From assembly GCA_910585045.1 (NCBI GenBank), contig CAJUCD010000001.1, forward strand, positions 124,001-188,000: a DNA stretch of 64,000 nucleotides. Direction: 5' to 3'. The position numbers and the translations under genes are program-made. Of this stretch, positions 26,060-34,455 are shown one piece after another. The notes under the pieces were generated by a model. It was not told where the DNA came from. It saw only the letters and a program-made list of their open reading frames with translations, and did no database searches. Every line of letters begins with the position of its first letter. Positions within the stretch are counted from its first letter, which is position 1. Source of the DNA: an uncultured Bacilli bacterium (GTDB taxonomy: Bacteria > Bacillota_I > Bacilli_A > RF39 > UBA660).

Positions 26060-27061
26060 ATGAAAAAATTTAAAATAGGTATTTTAGCATTGATGGTATT
26101 TTCACTTACAGCTTGTGGAAATAGTAATTATATTTTAGAGGATAAAAAGCCTGTTCAAAGCGAGGAGACAGGACAGATTTTACAAAAGGATATTTTATGT
26201 AAGCCTGAGGATAAAGAGTTAGATGAATTATATACGAAATATAAGGATCAAACTAAAATTCCATATGAGGAATTACCTCTTTGTAGTGATTTTAAGTTAT
26301 CTAGTAATAAATCTAGTGGTATTTGGGAAGGTATATTTGTTAAACCCTTAGCTTATGTTATTTTAAAATTTGGAAGCTTACTTAATAGTTTTGGTTTATC
26401 TGTAATTTTAATAGGTTTGGCTATAAGGTTAATATTAATGCCTATTTCTAGAAAGACGATGAAACAATCTCTTAATATGAAAAAAGCTCAACCAGAATTA
26501 GCAAGAATTGAGAAAAAGTATGCTAATAAAAATGATAATGAGGCAATGATTGCCAAATCTCAAGAAATGATGATGGTTTATAAAAAATATAATATTAGTC
26601 CTTTTGGAAGTTGTTTATTAGCTTTTGTGCAATTGCCTTTATTCTTTGCCTTTTTGCAAGCGATTAATAGGACACCAGCAATATTTGAAGATGAATTTTT
26701 AGGTTTAACTTTGGGTAAAACACCAATGGTTGGATTATTTAATTCTCATGAATGGGCATATATTATTATAATAGTACTTATTATTCTTACTACTTATTTA
26801 TCTTTTAAGAATGCTATGACTTCAAATCAGATGGGTAATCCTGAAATGGAACGTCAGATGCAATTTATGTTTAAGTTTATGATTATTATGATTTCAGTGG
26901 CTTCTTTATATTTATCAACTGCCATAGCTTTGTATTGGATTGCTACAAATGGTTTTGTAGTAGTTCAAAACTGGATATTTAAAAAGCTTGATCTTAAAGA
27001 AGAACAAAGAGATATGATTATTAAACCAAAAAAAGATAATGGTAAAAAGAAAGGTAAGTAA
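26060..27061 (+). CDS. yidC: Membrane protein insertase YidC (lipoprotein form)
   Basis: YidC/Oxa1 inserts membrane proteins with or without Sec. The N-terminus has a lipoprotein signal with lipobox LTAC (Cys about residue 20), as in SpoIIIJ-type YidC of Firmicutes. Five membrane segments follow, with the conserved basic residue in the groove (IGLAIRLILMPISRKTMKQ) and a Lys-rich C-terminal tail (KKDNGKKKGK) for ribosome contact. The extracellular loop between the lipid anchor and the first core helix is about 70 residues. It lies between rnpA and khpB, as in most Firmicutes. Confidence 0.95.
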   Translation: MKKFKIGILALMVFSLTACGNSNYILEDKKPVQSEETGQILQKDILCKPEDKELDELYTKYKDQTKIPYEELPLCSDFKLSSNKSSGIWEGIFVKPLAYVILKFGSLLNSFGLSVILIGLAIRLILMPISRKTMKQSLNMKKAQPELARIEKKYANKNDNEAMIAKSQEMMMVYKKYNISPFGSCLLAFVQLPLFFAFLQAINRTPAIFEDEFLGLTLGKTPMVGLFNSHEWAYIIIIVLIILTTYLSFKNAMTSNQMGNPEMERQMQFMFKFMIIMISVASLYLSTAIALYWIATNGFVVVQNWIFKKLDLKEEQRDMIIKPKKDNGKKKGK

Positions 27062-27064
27062 TTT

Positions 27065-27673
27065 ATGAATGTAGTAAAAGAAGTAGCAAAATCAAAAGAT
27101 GAAGCATTAAATTTAGTGTTAAAAAAATTAAATGCTCAAGAAAAAGAAGTTGTTTATCAATTTTTGGAGAATAAGGGTGGCTTTTTAAAAGGTACAACTT
27201 ATGAATGTACAGGTTTTTTGAAACTAGATATTATTGAAGATGCTCAAGAATTTTTAAAAGGTATTTTAAATGCTATGGGTATTGATGCTAATATTGAAGT
27301 TAGTATAAAAGATGAAATTACTACATTGAAAATCTATTCTTCAAATAATCCGATAATTATAGGAAAAAATGGGCAAAATCTAGAGGCTTTAACAACTTTA
27401 GTTAGACTTTATGTGAAAAATTTGGCTAATAATGGGCCACGGATTATGCTTGATGTTGAAGATTATAAGGATAGACAAATTAAAAAATTGGAGCGTTTAG
27501 CAAGAAATTTAGCAAAAGAAGTTATGAAAACTAAAATTTCAATAGAAATGGATAATATGAATTCTTATGAGAGAAGGATTGTTCATAATGTTTTGTCAGA
27601 ATTTAGTAATATAAGTACAGAAAGTGTTGGGGAAGAACCTAATAGACATATAGTTATTAAGTATGTAGATTAG
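27065..27673 (+). CDS. khpB: RNA-binding protein KhpB (Jag)
   Basis: Jag/KhpB pairs with KhpA and binds many RNAs; it affects cell elongation in streptococci. Domain order: N-terminal Jag domain (VAKSKDEALNLVLKKLN), KH domain with the GKNGQNLEAL loop (about residues 99-108), and C-terminal R3H domain (MNSYERRIVHNVLSEF). It has 202 residues and starts 4 nt after yidC. Confidence 0.94.
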   Translation: MNVVKEVAKSKDEALNLVLKKLNAQEKEVVYQFLENKGGFLKGTTYECTGFLKLDIIEDAQEFLKGILNAMGIDANIEVSIKDEITTLKIYSSNNPIIIGKNGQNLEALTTLVRLYVKNLANNGPRIMLDVEDYKDRQIKKLERLARNLAKEVMKTKISIEMDNMNSYERRIVHNVLSEFSNISTESVGEEPNRHIVIKYVD

Positions 27674-27678
27674 GTGTG

Positions 27679-27704
27679 GTCATCAGAAAATTGATGACTT
27701 TTTT
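27679..27704 (+). terminator. Terminator of the rpmH-rnpA-yidC-khpB block
   Basis: GTCATC/GATGAC (27679-27684, 27693-27698) with an 8-nt loop and T6. Confidence 0.85.
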
Positions 27705-27788
27705 ATTTGCTTAATAAATTATATTAAATATAATTGTTTTTTAGGTTATTACATGTTATACTTGTGGGTGTTTTTAGGAAGTGAATTT

Positions 27789-28745
27789 ATGATAGGATGG
27801 ATATTGTTAATTATATTGGGATTTGTTTTATTGATATTGGGTGCTAATTTTTTAGTTGATGGGGCTAGTAAAATTGCAAAAATATTTCATATTCCAGAAA
27901 TAATAATCGGTTTAACTATTGTGTCAATTGGAACTTCTATGCCTGAGCTTTTTGTTAGTGTAACGTCTGCTATGGAAAATTATTCGGATATGGCTATAGG
28001 TAATGTAGTTGGTAGTAATATTTGTAATCTATTTTTAATATTAGGTTTATCTTCTATAATTAGATCAATTAAGTTTAAGAAAGAAACAAGTTTTATAGAT
28101 ATTCCAATGTGTTTGTTTTTTTCAGCTATTTTTTGGATTTTTTGTAATACTGGTGGTGGAGTTTCAAGAATTGAAGGATTGGGATTAATATTTTTGTTTT
28201 TAATTTTTATTGGATATACTGTTTTTATGAGTATTAGAGGAATGAATATGGTGGCATCAGAAAATAAAAAAAATACTATGCAAGTTAGTAAATTTTCTTT
28301 TTTTCAGAATGTTTTATTGGTTATAATTGGAATAGTTGCTTTAAAGTATGGTGGGGATTTTGTAGTAGATAATGCTGTTTTAATTGCAAAGAAGTTTAAT
28401 ATAAGTGAAGCTATAATTAGTTTAACTATTTTGGCAGTTGGAACTAGTTTACCAGAGCTTGTGACTAGTGTCGCAGCAGCTTTTAAAGGTAATAGTGATA
28501 TTGCAATTGGAAATATTATTGGCTCTAATATTTTTAATGTTTTACTGATTATTGGAGTTGCAGCGGTTATAAGTCCAATTAGTTATAATTCTCTTTATAA
28601 TCTTAATATAGGTATTTTGTTGTTTGGAACTGTATTATTAGCTTTGTTTCCTTTTATTAAACCAAAAGATGAGATGAGTAGATTTAATGGCATAATTTTT
28701 GTGATATTGTATGGTACTTATATGGGGCTTTTATTTTTTAGGTAA
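27789..28745 (+). CDS. CaCA-family sodium/calcium exchanger-like transporter
   Basis: A 318-residue membrane protein with about ten hydrophobic segments. It has the paired alpha-repeats of the cation/Ca exchanger superfamily: GTSMPELFVSVTSA with GNVVGSNICNLFLILG, and GTSLPELVTSVAAA with GNIIGSNIFNVLLIIG. The conserved acidic residues in GTSxPE are ion ligands. The closest known relatives are YrbG-like; which ion is exchanged is not certain. The start at 27789 is chosen because AGGAAGTGA lies just upstream, and the 12-residue upstream extension has none. Confidence 0.92.
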   Translation: MIGWILLIILGFVLLILGANFLVDGASKIAKIFHIPEIIIGLTIVSIGTSMPELFVSVTSAMENYSDMAIGNVVGSNICNLFLILGLSSIIRSIKFKKETSFIDIPMCLFFSAIFWIFCNTGGGVSRIEGLGLIFLFLIFIGYTVFMSIRGMNMVASENKKNTMQVSKFSFFQNVLLVIIGIVALKYGGDFVVDNAVLIAKKFNISEAIISLTILAVGTSLPELVTSVAAAFKGNSDIAIGNIIGSNIFNVLLIIGVAAVISPISYNSLYNLNIGILLFGTVLLALFPFIKPKDEMSRFNGIIFVILYGTYMGLLFFR

Positions 28746-28814
28746 AACTTTGACTATTGAGTGTTTAGGAGCACCTCATATTTTTTAAGTCATATATTAT
28801 TATAGGTGATTTAT

Positions 28815-29120
28815 ATGGATGAAAGAGCACGAAAGAAGATTGTAATTGATCCAGGGCATGGTGGGGAAGACCCTGGAACTAGTGCTAATGGAATAGTAGA
28901 AAAAGATTATACTTTGCAAATAAGTAAGTATATGGCAGATAGGTTAAGCGATTTAGGAATAGAAAATGCTTTGACTAGAGATGCTGATGTTACTTTGAGT
29001 TCTACAGATAGACCTAAGAAGGCTCAAAGTTTATTTGGTAGTGGAAGTGATGTTATTTTGGTATCTAATCACATAAATGCAGGTGGAGGAGATAATCGTT
29101 GTGTAACAAAACCTGTATAA
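28815..29120 (+). pseudogene. N-acetylmuramoyl-L-alanine amidase, 5' part (interrupted)
   Basis: This is the N-terminal ~91 residues of an Amidase_3 protein, which cuts the bond between MurNAc and L-Ala. It has the zinc-site motif VIDPGHGGEDPG, a zinc Glu in GIVEKDYTL, and the start of the SNHINAGG motif. After GGT-GGA it runs into element DNA (29088 onward) and ends 11 codons later. The C-terminal half is at 43791-44734. ATG at 28815 follows AGGTGAT; there is no signal peptide, as in mother-cell spore amidases. The fragment is probably inactive. Confidence 0.93.
29080..29107 (+). other. Left attachment junction
   Basis: 9-bp core CAGGTGGAG plus left inner arm GAGATAATCGTTGTGTAAC. Positions 2, 7 and 10 of the arm differ from the right arm. 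Confidence 0.85.
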
Positions 29121-29204
29121 CAATTAAAGCTAATAGAGTTTGATTTAGTCAAACTTTATTTTTTCGTTCATTTATTTTATCATAGTAGCATGAAAGGAGA
29201 ATTT

Positions 29205-29879
29205 ATGAACAAATCTTATAAATACAAAGATTCTTTTTACTTTTTTGATCATGATATTTTTAATGATATGTTTAATAGAAAATGTAATAAGGATAGATTA
29301 ATGATTAAAGATATGGAAGAACAGTTAGCAAATGTTATTAATGTATCAAAAGATACAGTTCATAGTTGGCGTTATAAAACTTATAGTCCTAATGATTTAA
29401 ATCTTGTTAACGATATAGCAAATTATTTTGGGTATGAAAAGGATGTACTATTGTGTAAGAAGGGTGGAGATGCAAAAATGAAGAAAATGTCAGATATTGA
29501 ATTGATGTCGGTAAAAAGGGTATATGAATCAATAATAGAATTTTTAGAATATTTCTACAAAACAGATGGGTTTAATGACTTATGGTTTGATTTTGAAAAA
29601 ATTGATCCCTCGTTAAGAGAAGAAAAATTATGGGAAATCGCTGAAAAAGAGCATGATAAGGTAATGCTGTCTTTAAAAAAGGAATATCCTATTATTAGAA
29701 AAATACAAATTTATACTGATTTAAGTAATTTTATTTATAATGATTTATATGACATATATGATGGAAAATTAACCTATGCATATAGATTTGAAGCGATACC
29801 TGATGGAAATCCAACAACTGATGAAGATTATACAAAAGCATATAAAAAGTTAAATGAAATAATTGATTCATATTGTTGA
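29205..29879 (+). CDS. Helix-turn-helix-like hypothetical protein
   Basis: A 224-residue soluble protein at the left end of the element. Residues ~35-60 (EEQLANVINVSKDTVHSWR) look like an XRE-type helix-turn-helix, followed by an acidic helical region of unknown function. The start at 29205 is chosen because AAAGGAG sits 5-6 nt upstream. It could regulate the element; I cannot place it in a named family. Its 270-nt downstream gap holds the AbiE repeat and operator. Confidence 0.65.
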   Translation: MNKSYKYKDSFYFFDHDIFNDMFNRKCNKDRLMIKDMEEQLANVINVSKDTVHSWRYKTYSPNDLNLVNDIANYFGYEKDVLLCKKGGDAKMKKMSDIELMSVKRVYESIIEFLEYFYKTDGFNDLWFDFEKIDPSLREEKLWEIAEKEHDKVMLSLKKEYPIIRKIQIYTDLSNFIYNDLYDIYDGKLTYAYRFEAIPDGNPTTDEDYTKAYKKLNEIIDSYC

Positions 29880-29991
29880 AAATTTATTAAATTCTATTTA
29901 ATTTTAGGTAATTAAGTAGATTTTTTTATGAAACTTATTTTTAAAAATGAAGTTTTAATTTTCTTAGTATCTAATAAATCTTAAAAGTATT

Positions 29992-30056
29992 GTCCTAGCC
30001 AGCACTGAAAACTTACTCCCGCTAAGTTTTCTATAGTGGGAAAATTCCCAAACCCT
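29992..30056 (-). repeat. Left member of an inverted ~65-bp repeat around the AbiE genes
   Basis: Read on the minus strand this begins AGGGTTTGGGAATTTTCCCA and contains the 9-bp hairpin GAAAACTTA/TAAGTTTTC with loop GCGGGAG. It resembles 31582-31650 in opposite orientation (my hand alignment suggests roughly two-thirds identity). The loop GGGA could pair with TCCC of the first hairpin. Confidence 0.55.
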
Positions 30057-30092
30057 TTAAAAATATTTTTTTAACAAATTAATATATTACCA

Positions 30093-30138
30093 TTTACTCT
30101 TGTTCCACAAAATGTTACAATGTAGGTACGAGAGTAAA
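30093..30138 (+). promoter_or_regulatory. AbiE promoter and autoregulatory inverted repeat
   Basis: TTTACTCTTGTTCC (30093-30106) and GGTACGAGAGTAAA (30125-30138) are inverted copies matching at 12 of 14 bases. Between them TTTACT (30093-30098) and TACAAT (30116-30121), 17 nt apart, can act as promoter. AbiEi antitoxins are known to repress their own promoters through such inverted repeats. Confidence 0.7.
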
Positions 30139-30150
30139 GCGGTGAAAAAT

Positions 30151-30738
30151 ATGAGCAATAAAGAAAAAGTAATTGAATTTTTAAATAGTAATCATGGATA
30201 TATTACTACTGCAGAATTTTTAACATTGGGTATGAGTAAACCTTTAATTCAAAAATTTTTAAATGAAGGATTAATTGAAAGAGTAAGTTATGGTTTATAT
30301 ATGGATAATAAAATATTAAAAGATGAATATTTTATTTTACAAAAGAAATATCCACTAGCAATATTTTCTTATAATACTGCACTACATATTCTTAACTTAA
30401 CAAATAGAACTCCAATGCAAATAGATATAACTGTTCCTAGAAATAAGAAAGTACGAGGAGATTATAATATTCATAGAGTTGCAGAGAAATTTTACAATAT
30501 TGGAATAATCGAAACCCTAAGTCCAAGTGGAAATCCAGTAAAAATATATAATGCCGAGAGGTGTATTTGTGATATGTTAAGAACTGAAGGAGAATTTGAT
30601 TTAGAACTTCAAAATAGAGTTTTAGATTATTATTTCCATAGTAAAGATAAAGATATTGATAAATTATTAGAATATGCGAAGATCTTTAATATTTATGACA
30701 AGATTAATACAATCGTGGAGGTAATGATGAAATGGTAG
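30151..30738 (+). CDS. abiEi: AbiEi-family type IV antitoxin
   Basis: A 195-residue protein with an N-terminal winged helix (EKVIEFLNSNHGYITTAEFL) and the AbiEi pattern ERVSYGLYM, FSYNTALHILNLT and ERCICDMLR. AbiEi represses the operon and counteracts AbiEii without binding it directly in known systems. ATG at 30151 follows GCGGTGA; the longer upstream reading crosses the operator. Its stop overlaps the abiEii start by 7 nt, so the two are coupled. Confidence 0.88.
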   Translation: MSNKEKVIEFLNSNHGYITTAEFLTLGMSKPLIQKFLNEGLIERVSYGLYMDNKILKDEYFILQKKYPLAIFSYNTALHILNLTNRTPMQIDITVPRNKKVRGDYNIHRVAEKFYNIGIIETLSPSGNPVKIYNAERCICDMLRTEGEFDLELQNRVLDYYFHSKDKDIDKLLEYAKIFNIYDKINTIVEVMMKW

Positions 30739-31583
30739 AAGAAAAGATTAAATTAAAAGCAAAAGAACTCGAAGAAAAGTATAATTTAAATTACTACGAA
30801 TCATTACAAAGATTTATGTTTGAAAGAATATTAGAAAGAATATCTGTTTCAGAATATCAAGATAACTTTATATTAAAAGGGGGATTATTACTTGCTGCAA
30901 TGTTTGGTGTAGAAAACAGAACAACAAAAGATATGGATACTACAATTATTGGTATAGATATTTCAAAGGATAAAATGGTAAATGTTTTAAATGAGATATT
31001 ATCTATTGATTTAAATGATGAAGTTAAATTTGATATTGTAAGTATTACTGATATAAGAGAAGAAGATGACTATGGTGGAAATAAATATCATATTACTGGT
31101 AGAGTAAATAGTACTAAAGTGAATTTAGAAATTGATATATCAACTGGTGACAAAGTAACACCAAAAGAATTGAAATTTAAATATCCTTTATTATTTGAAG
31201 ATAGAAGTATTTTAATCAATAGCTATAATATTGAAACTATACTAGCTGAAAAAATAGAAACTGTTTTAAGACGTGGAAAATATAATAGCAGAATGAAAGA
31301 TTATTATGACATATATTTCTTTTTAACAAAGATAAAAAATGAAATTAATATAAATATATTAAAAGATGCAATTAATAATACTTTTACTAAAAGAGATTCT
31401 TTTGAATACTTAAATGATTATCGTGAAATTATTAAATCAATCATTGATAGTGATAGAATAAAAACAAATTGGAAATATTATTCGAAGAAGAATAGTTATG
31501 CAAACAATCTAAAAGTAGATCAAATAATGATTTTACTAAACGATTTTATAAAAGAATTAAATTTAGAATTAGTAACAGTATAG
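30732..31583 (+). CDS. abiEii: AbiEii-family nucleotidyltransferase toxin
   Basis: A 283-residue DUF1814-type nucleotidyltransferase. Motif I is LKGGLLLAAMFG with the acidic pair in RTTKDMDTT; the conserved motif III/IV is ILAEKIETVLRRGKYNSRMKDYYDIY. Such toxins transfer nucleotides to targets such as tRNA ends and give phage abortive infection; the exact target here is unknown. It pairs with the upstream antitoxin. Confidence 0.9.
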   Translation: MVEEKIKLKAKELEEKYNLNYYESLQRFMFERILERISVSEYQDNFILKGGLLLAAMFGVENRTTKDMDTTIIGIDISKDKMVNVLNEILSIDLNDEVKFDIVSITDIREEDDYGGNKYHITGRVNSTKVNLEIDISTGDKVTPKELKFKYPLLFEDRSILINSYNIETILAEKIETVLRRGKYNSRMKDYYDIYFFLTKIKNEININILKDAINNTFTKRDSFEYLNDYREIIKSIIDSDRIKTNWKYYSKKNSYANNLKVDQIMILLNDFIKELNLELVTV

Positions 31584-31650
31584 GGATTGGGAAACTTCCC
31601 ATAATATGCGAAAAGTGCTTGTGGGAGGAACTTTTCAATACTTGCTAAGC
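31582..31650 (+). repeat. Right member of the inverted repeat around the AbiE genes
   Basis: It starts AGGGATTGGGAAACTTCCCA, overlaps the abiEii stop, and contains GAAAAGT/ACTTTTC around a GTGGGAGG loop. With 29992-30056 it brackets the AbiE cassette. Confidence 0.55.
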
Positions 31651-31665
31651 AAAGAAGGTGAAGTA

Positions 31666-32480
31666 ATGAATGAGCAGTATTTAGATTCTGAAGTCAATGA
31701 ATATATAGAAATAAAAAGTGATAAATCTGATTTAGAATCAAAATGGGAAATGGCAATTGGACTACAAAAAGTTGATAATTTAACACCTTCTAAAAATATG
31801 AAAGATTTAGTAAAATTAAACATTGAAAATGAAATATCAATCGATGAATTATAAAACAAACTGAAGAATTACTATGATGATCTAAATGATAGCTATAATA
31901 GAGATGAGTACGAATGTGATTTTGTATCATTAAGAATCATGCAAATGATACAAAATAATATGTTCTTTTTAACAATAGATTTTTATAAATATGTTCATTA
32001 CTTTTTATTTAAAGATGTCTATAAGTTTGCCGGTAAATTTAGAGAAGTTAACATTTCAAAAGATGAAGAAATATTAAACGGAGATACAGTAGTATATTGC
32101 GATTATAATAGAATTGGAGATTATCTTATTTATGATTTTTCAGATAAAAGACAAGAAGATTATAAAGAGTTAAATGCATTAGATAAAATAATAAGTATAT
32201 CTAATTTTACTTCTTGTATTTGGCAAGTACATCCTTTTATGGAAGGTAATACTCGAACAACAGCAATATTTATAATTAAATATTTAAAAGATCTAGGTTA
32301 TAATATTAATTATTCTTTGTTTAAAGACAATTCAAAATATTTTAGGAATGCATTAATTAGAAGCAACTAGTAATGATAACTTAAGTATAAAAGAAGATAA
32401 TAGTTATTTAATTAAGTTTTATGAGAATTTGTTATTAGGTAAAAATAATAATTTGAATATTGAATATATAATGGTTAAAT
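31666..32480 (+). pseudogene. Fic-family AMPylator-type protein, decayed
   Basis: The reading starts at ATG 31666 (after AAGAAGGTGA) with the family N-terminus KWEMAIGLQKVDNLTPSKNM, stops at TAA 31852-31854, and continues in the same frame with NKLKNYYDDLND and the Fic core, including the catalytic motif HPFMEGNTRT near 32230. A second lesion lies about 32355-32367: the frame ends at TAG (32368-32370), while the +1 frame continues SNDNLSIKEDNSYL...FYENLLLG to 32480. Known Fic proteins attach AMP or similar groups. The catalytic core is intact but the gene has one stop and one frameshift, so it is likely inactive. Confidence 0.85.
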
Positions 32481-32550
32481 GAATGATAAAATAATAAAAG
32501 GGATAATTGTCAAATAGTGTGTGTAGATACAAAAAAGTGATAATTATTGA

Positions 32551-32585
32551 AATAGTCAATGTGAATAGCATTGGCTATTTTTTTG
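32551..32585 (+). terminator. Terminator downstream of the fic remnant
   Basis: AATAGTCAATG and CATTGGCTATT form an 11-bp stem with one mismatch, followed by T7. It isolates the AbiE/fic segment from the restriction operon. Confidence 0.8.
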
Positions 32586-32663
32586 TGTAATTTTATAAAA
32601 ACTCCTTTTTAAAATTTGGAAAATATGATAAAATAATAAAGTAAGGAAAGTAAGGAATTAAGT

Positions 32664-32891
32664 ATGAAAAATGATAATGAATTGTTAGCAAGTGCTAAAA
32701 TCACCTCTAAGGGGCAAATTACGGTTCCTAAAAATATAAGAGATATGTTAGAGGTAACTGATGGAGATTCAATAGTTTTCTTTAAAGATCAAAATAGTAA
32801 TATACATATAATAAGTAAAAAGAATTTGAAAGTCTCACCTGAAGATAATAAGCCGTCCATAATTGTACGAGGGGGTAAAAAAAATGGATAA
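32664..32891 (+). CDS. AbrB/MazE-type DNA-binding protein, first gene of the restriction operon
   Basis: A 75-residue protein whose N-terminal 50 residues are a swapped-hairpin AbrB domain (SAKITSKGQITVPKNIRDML). Such domains serve as antitoxins or repressors. No toxin gene follows; instead hsdM starts 8 nt before its stop, behind GAGGGGG inside this gene. It is probably a regulator of the restriction operon, which is inference. Confidence 0.8.
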   Translation: MKNDNELLASAKITSKGQITVPKNIRDMLEVTDGDSIVFFKDQNSNIHIISKKNLKVSPEDNKPSIIVRGGKKNG

Positions 32892-34455
32892 TATTAAAGA
32901 AAAAGAAAGAGAAGAATTACATAAAACTATATGGAAGATTGCTGAGGAACTTAGAGGTTCCGTTGATGGCTGGGATTTCAAACAATATGTTTTAGGCTTA
33001 TTGTTTTATAGATTTATATCAGAAAATGTTGAAAATTACGCAAATAAAATTCAGCAAGAATATGGAATTAAAAACTTTGAATATAAAAACATTACAGATG
33101 CTCTTGCAGAAAATGGTAGAGAACAACTTATTGAAGAAAAAGGTTTTTATATAAGGCCCTCTGAATTATTCTGTAATGTAAGAAAAAATGCAAAAAACAA
33201 CAAAGATTTAAATATTACTATAAATAAAATATTTAAAAATATAGAAAATTCTTCAAAAGGGCATAAATCAGAAAAAGATGTTAAGGGCTTATTTGATGAT
33301 TTTAATGTAAATGATAATAAGTTAGGAGCAACAGTAGAAGAAAGGAATGCACATCTGGTTAAAATGCTTGATGCAATAGGAAGTTTAAAATTAGGTGATT
33401 ATAAAGAAAATACTATTGATGCTTTTGGAGATGCTTATGAATATTTAATGACTATGTATGCTTCAAGTGCTGGAAAATCTGGAGGAGAGTTTTTTACTCC
33501 TCAAGAAGTAGGCGAATTGCTCGCAAGAATAACTCTAATAGGTAAAACAGAAATAAATAAAGTGTATGACCCCGCCTGCGGTTCGGGATCGCTATTACTA
33601 AAATTCGCTAAGGTATTGGGAGAAGTTAATGTAAAAAAAGGGTACTATGGTCAAGAAATAAATTTAACTACTTATAATTTAGCAAGAATTAATATGTTTT
33701 TACATGATATTAACTATACTAAATTTGATATTGCACGAGGAGATACTTTAACTAATCCTAAACATTGGGATTATGAACCTTTTGATGCAATTGTTTCTAA
33801 TCCACCATATTCAACTAGATGGGCTGGGAAATCGGATCCTACACTAATTAATGATGAAAGATTTTCTCCCGCTGGAATCTTGGCTCCAGAGTCAAAGGCA
33901 GACCTTGCATTTACTATGCATATGCTTCATTGGCTTTCAGAACAAGGAACTGCTGCAATAGTACAATTTCCTGGAGTTTTATATAGGGGCGGGGCTGAGC
34001 AAAAAATCAGAAAATATATGGTAGATAATAATTTTGTAGATGCTGTTATACAATTGCCAAGTGATTTGTTTTTTGGTACCTCAATTTCAACATGTATTTT
34101 GGTTTTAAAGAAAAATAAAAATAATAATGATATTCTATTTATAGATGCTTCTAAAGAATTTGTTCGAAGTACAAATAAAAATAAATTGTCAGATGAAAAT
34201 ATTAGTAATATTTTAAAGTTAATTGTTAATAGGCAAGAAATTGAAGGTAAATCGACAGTTGTATCAAATGATATAGTTTCAAATAGTTGTTACAATCTTT
34301 CAGTTAGTTCTTATTTAAAAATAATTGATAATGAACCCAAAATAGATATTGAAACACTTAATAATAATATAAAAAAAATTGTTGCAAAACAGCATCAGAT
34401 TAGAGTAGAACTGGATCAAATAATATCTGAAATAGAAGGTAATTATTATGAGTAG
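32884..34455 (+). CDS. hsdM: Type I restriction-modification methyltransferase subunit
   Basis: HsdM methylates adenine in the site chosen by HsdS and is needed for cleavage by the full complex. The 523-residue protein has the N-terminal helical domain (IWKIAEELRGSVDGWDFKQY), SAM motif I DPACGSGSLL (from about residue 229) and the catalytic motif SNPPYS (about residue 306). FFTPQEVGELLARI is the usual hallmark. ATG at 32884 is preferred over a TTG at 32863 that overlaps the ribosome site. It overlaps hsdS by 8 nt. Confidence 0.96.
   Translation: MDNIKEKEREELHKTIWKIAEELRGSVDGWDFKQYVLGLLFYRFISENVENYANKIQQEYGIKNFEYKNITDALAENGREQLIEEKGFYIRPSELFCNVRKNAKNNKDLNITINKIFKNIENSSKGHKSEKDVKGLFDDFNVNDNKLGATVEERNAHLVKMLDAIGSLKLGDYKENTIDAFGDAYEYLMTMYASSAGKSGGEFFTPQEVGELLARITLIGKTEINKVYDPACGSGSLLLKFAKVLGEVNVKKGYYGQEINLTTYNLARINMFLHDINYTKFDIARGDTLTNPKHWDYEPFDAIVSNPPYSTRWAGKSDPTLINDERFSPAGILAPESKADLAFTMHMLHWLSEQGTAAIVQFPGVLYRGGAEQKIRKYMVDNNFVDAVIQLPSDLFFGTSISTCILVLKKNKNNNDILFIDASKEFVRSTNKNKLSDENISNILKLIVNRQEIEGKSTVVSNDIVSNSCYNLSVSSYLKIIDNEPKIDIETLNNNIKKIVAKQHQIRVELDQIISEIEGNYYE

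Noticed and set aside
31939..32370. Separate 143-aa Fic gene starting at the internal ATG
   Set aside because: The upstream frame 31666-31851 encodes the normal Fic N-terminus in the same phase, so this is one broken gene rather than two.
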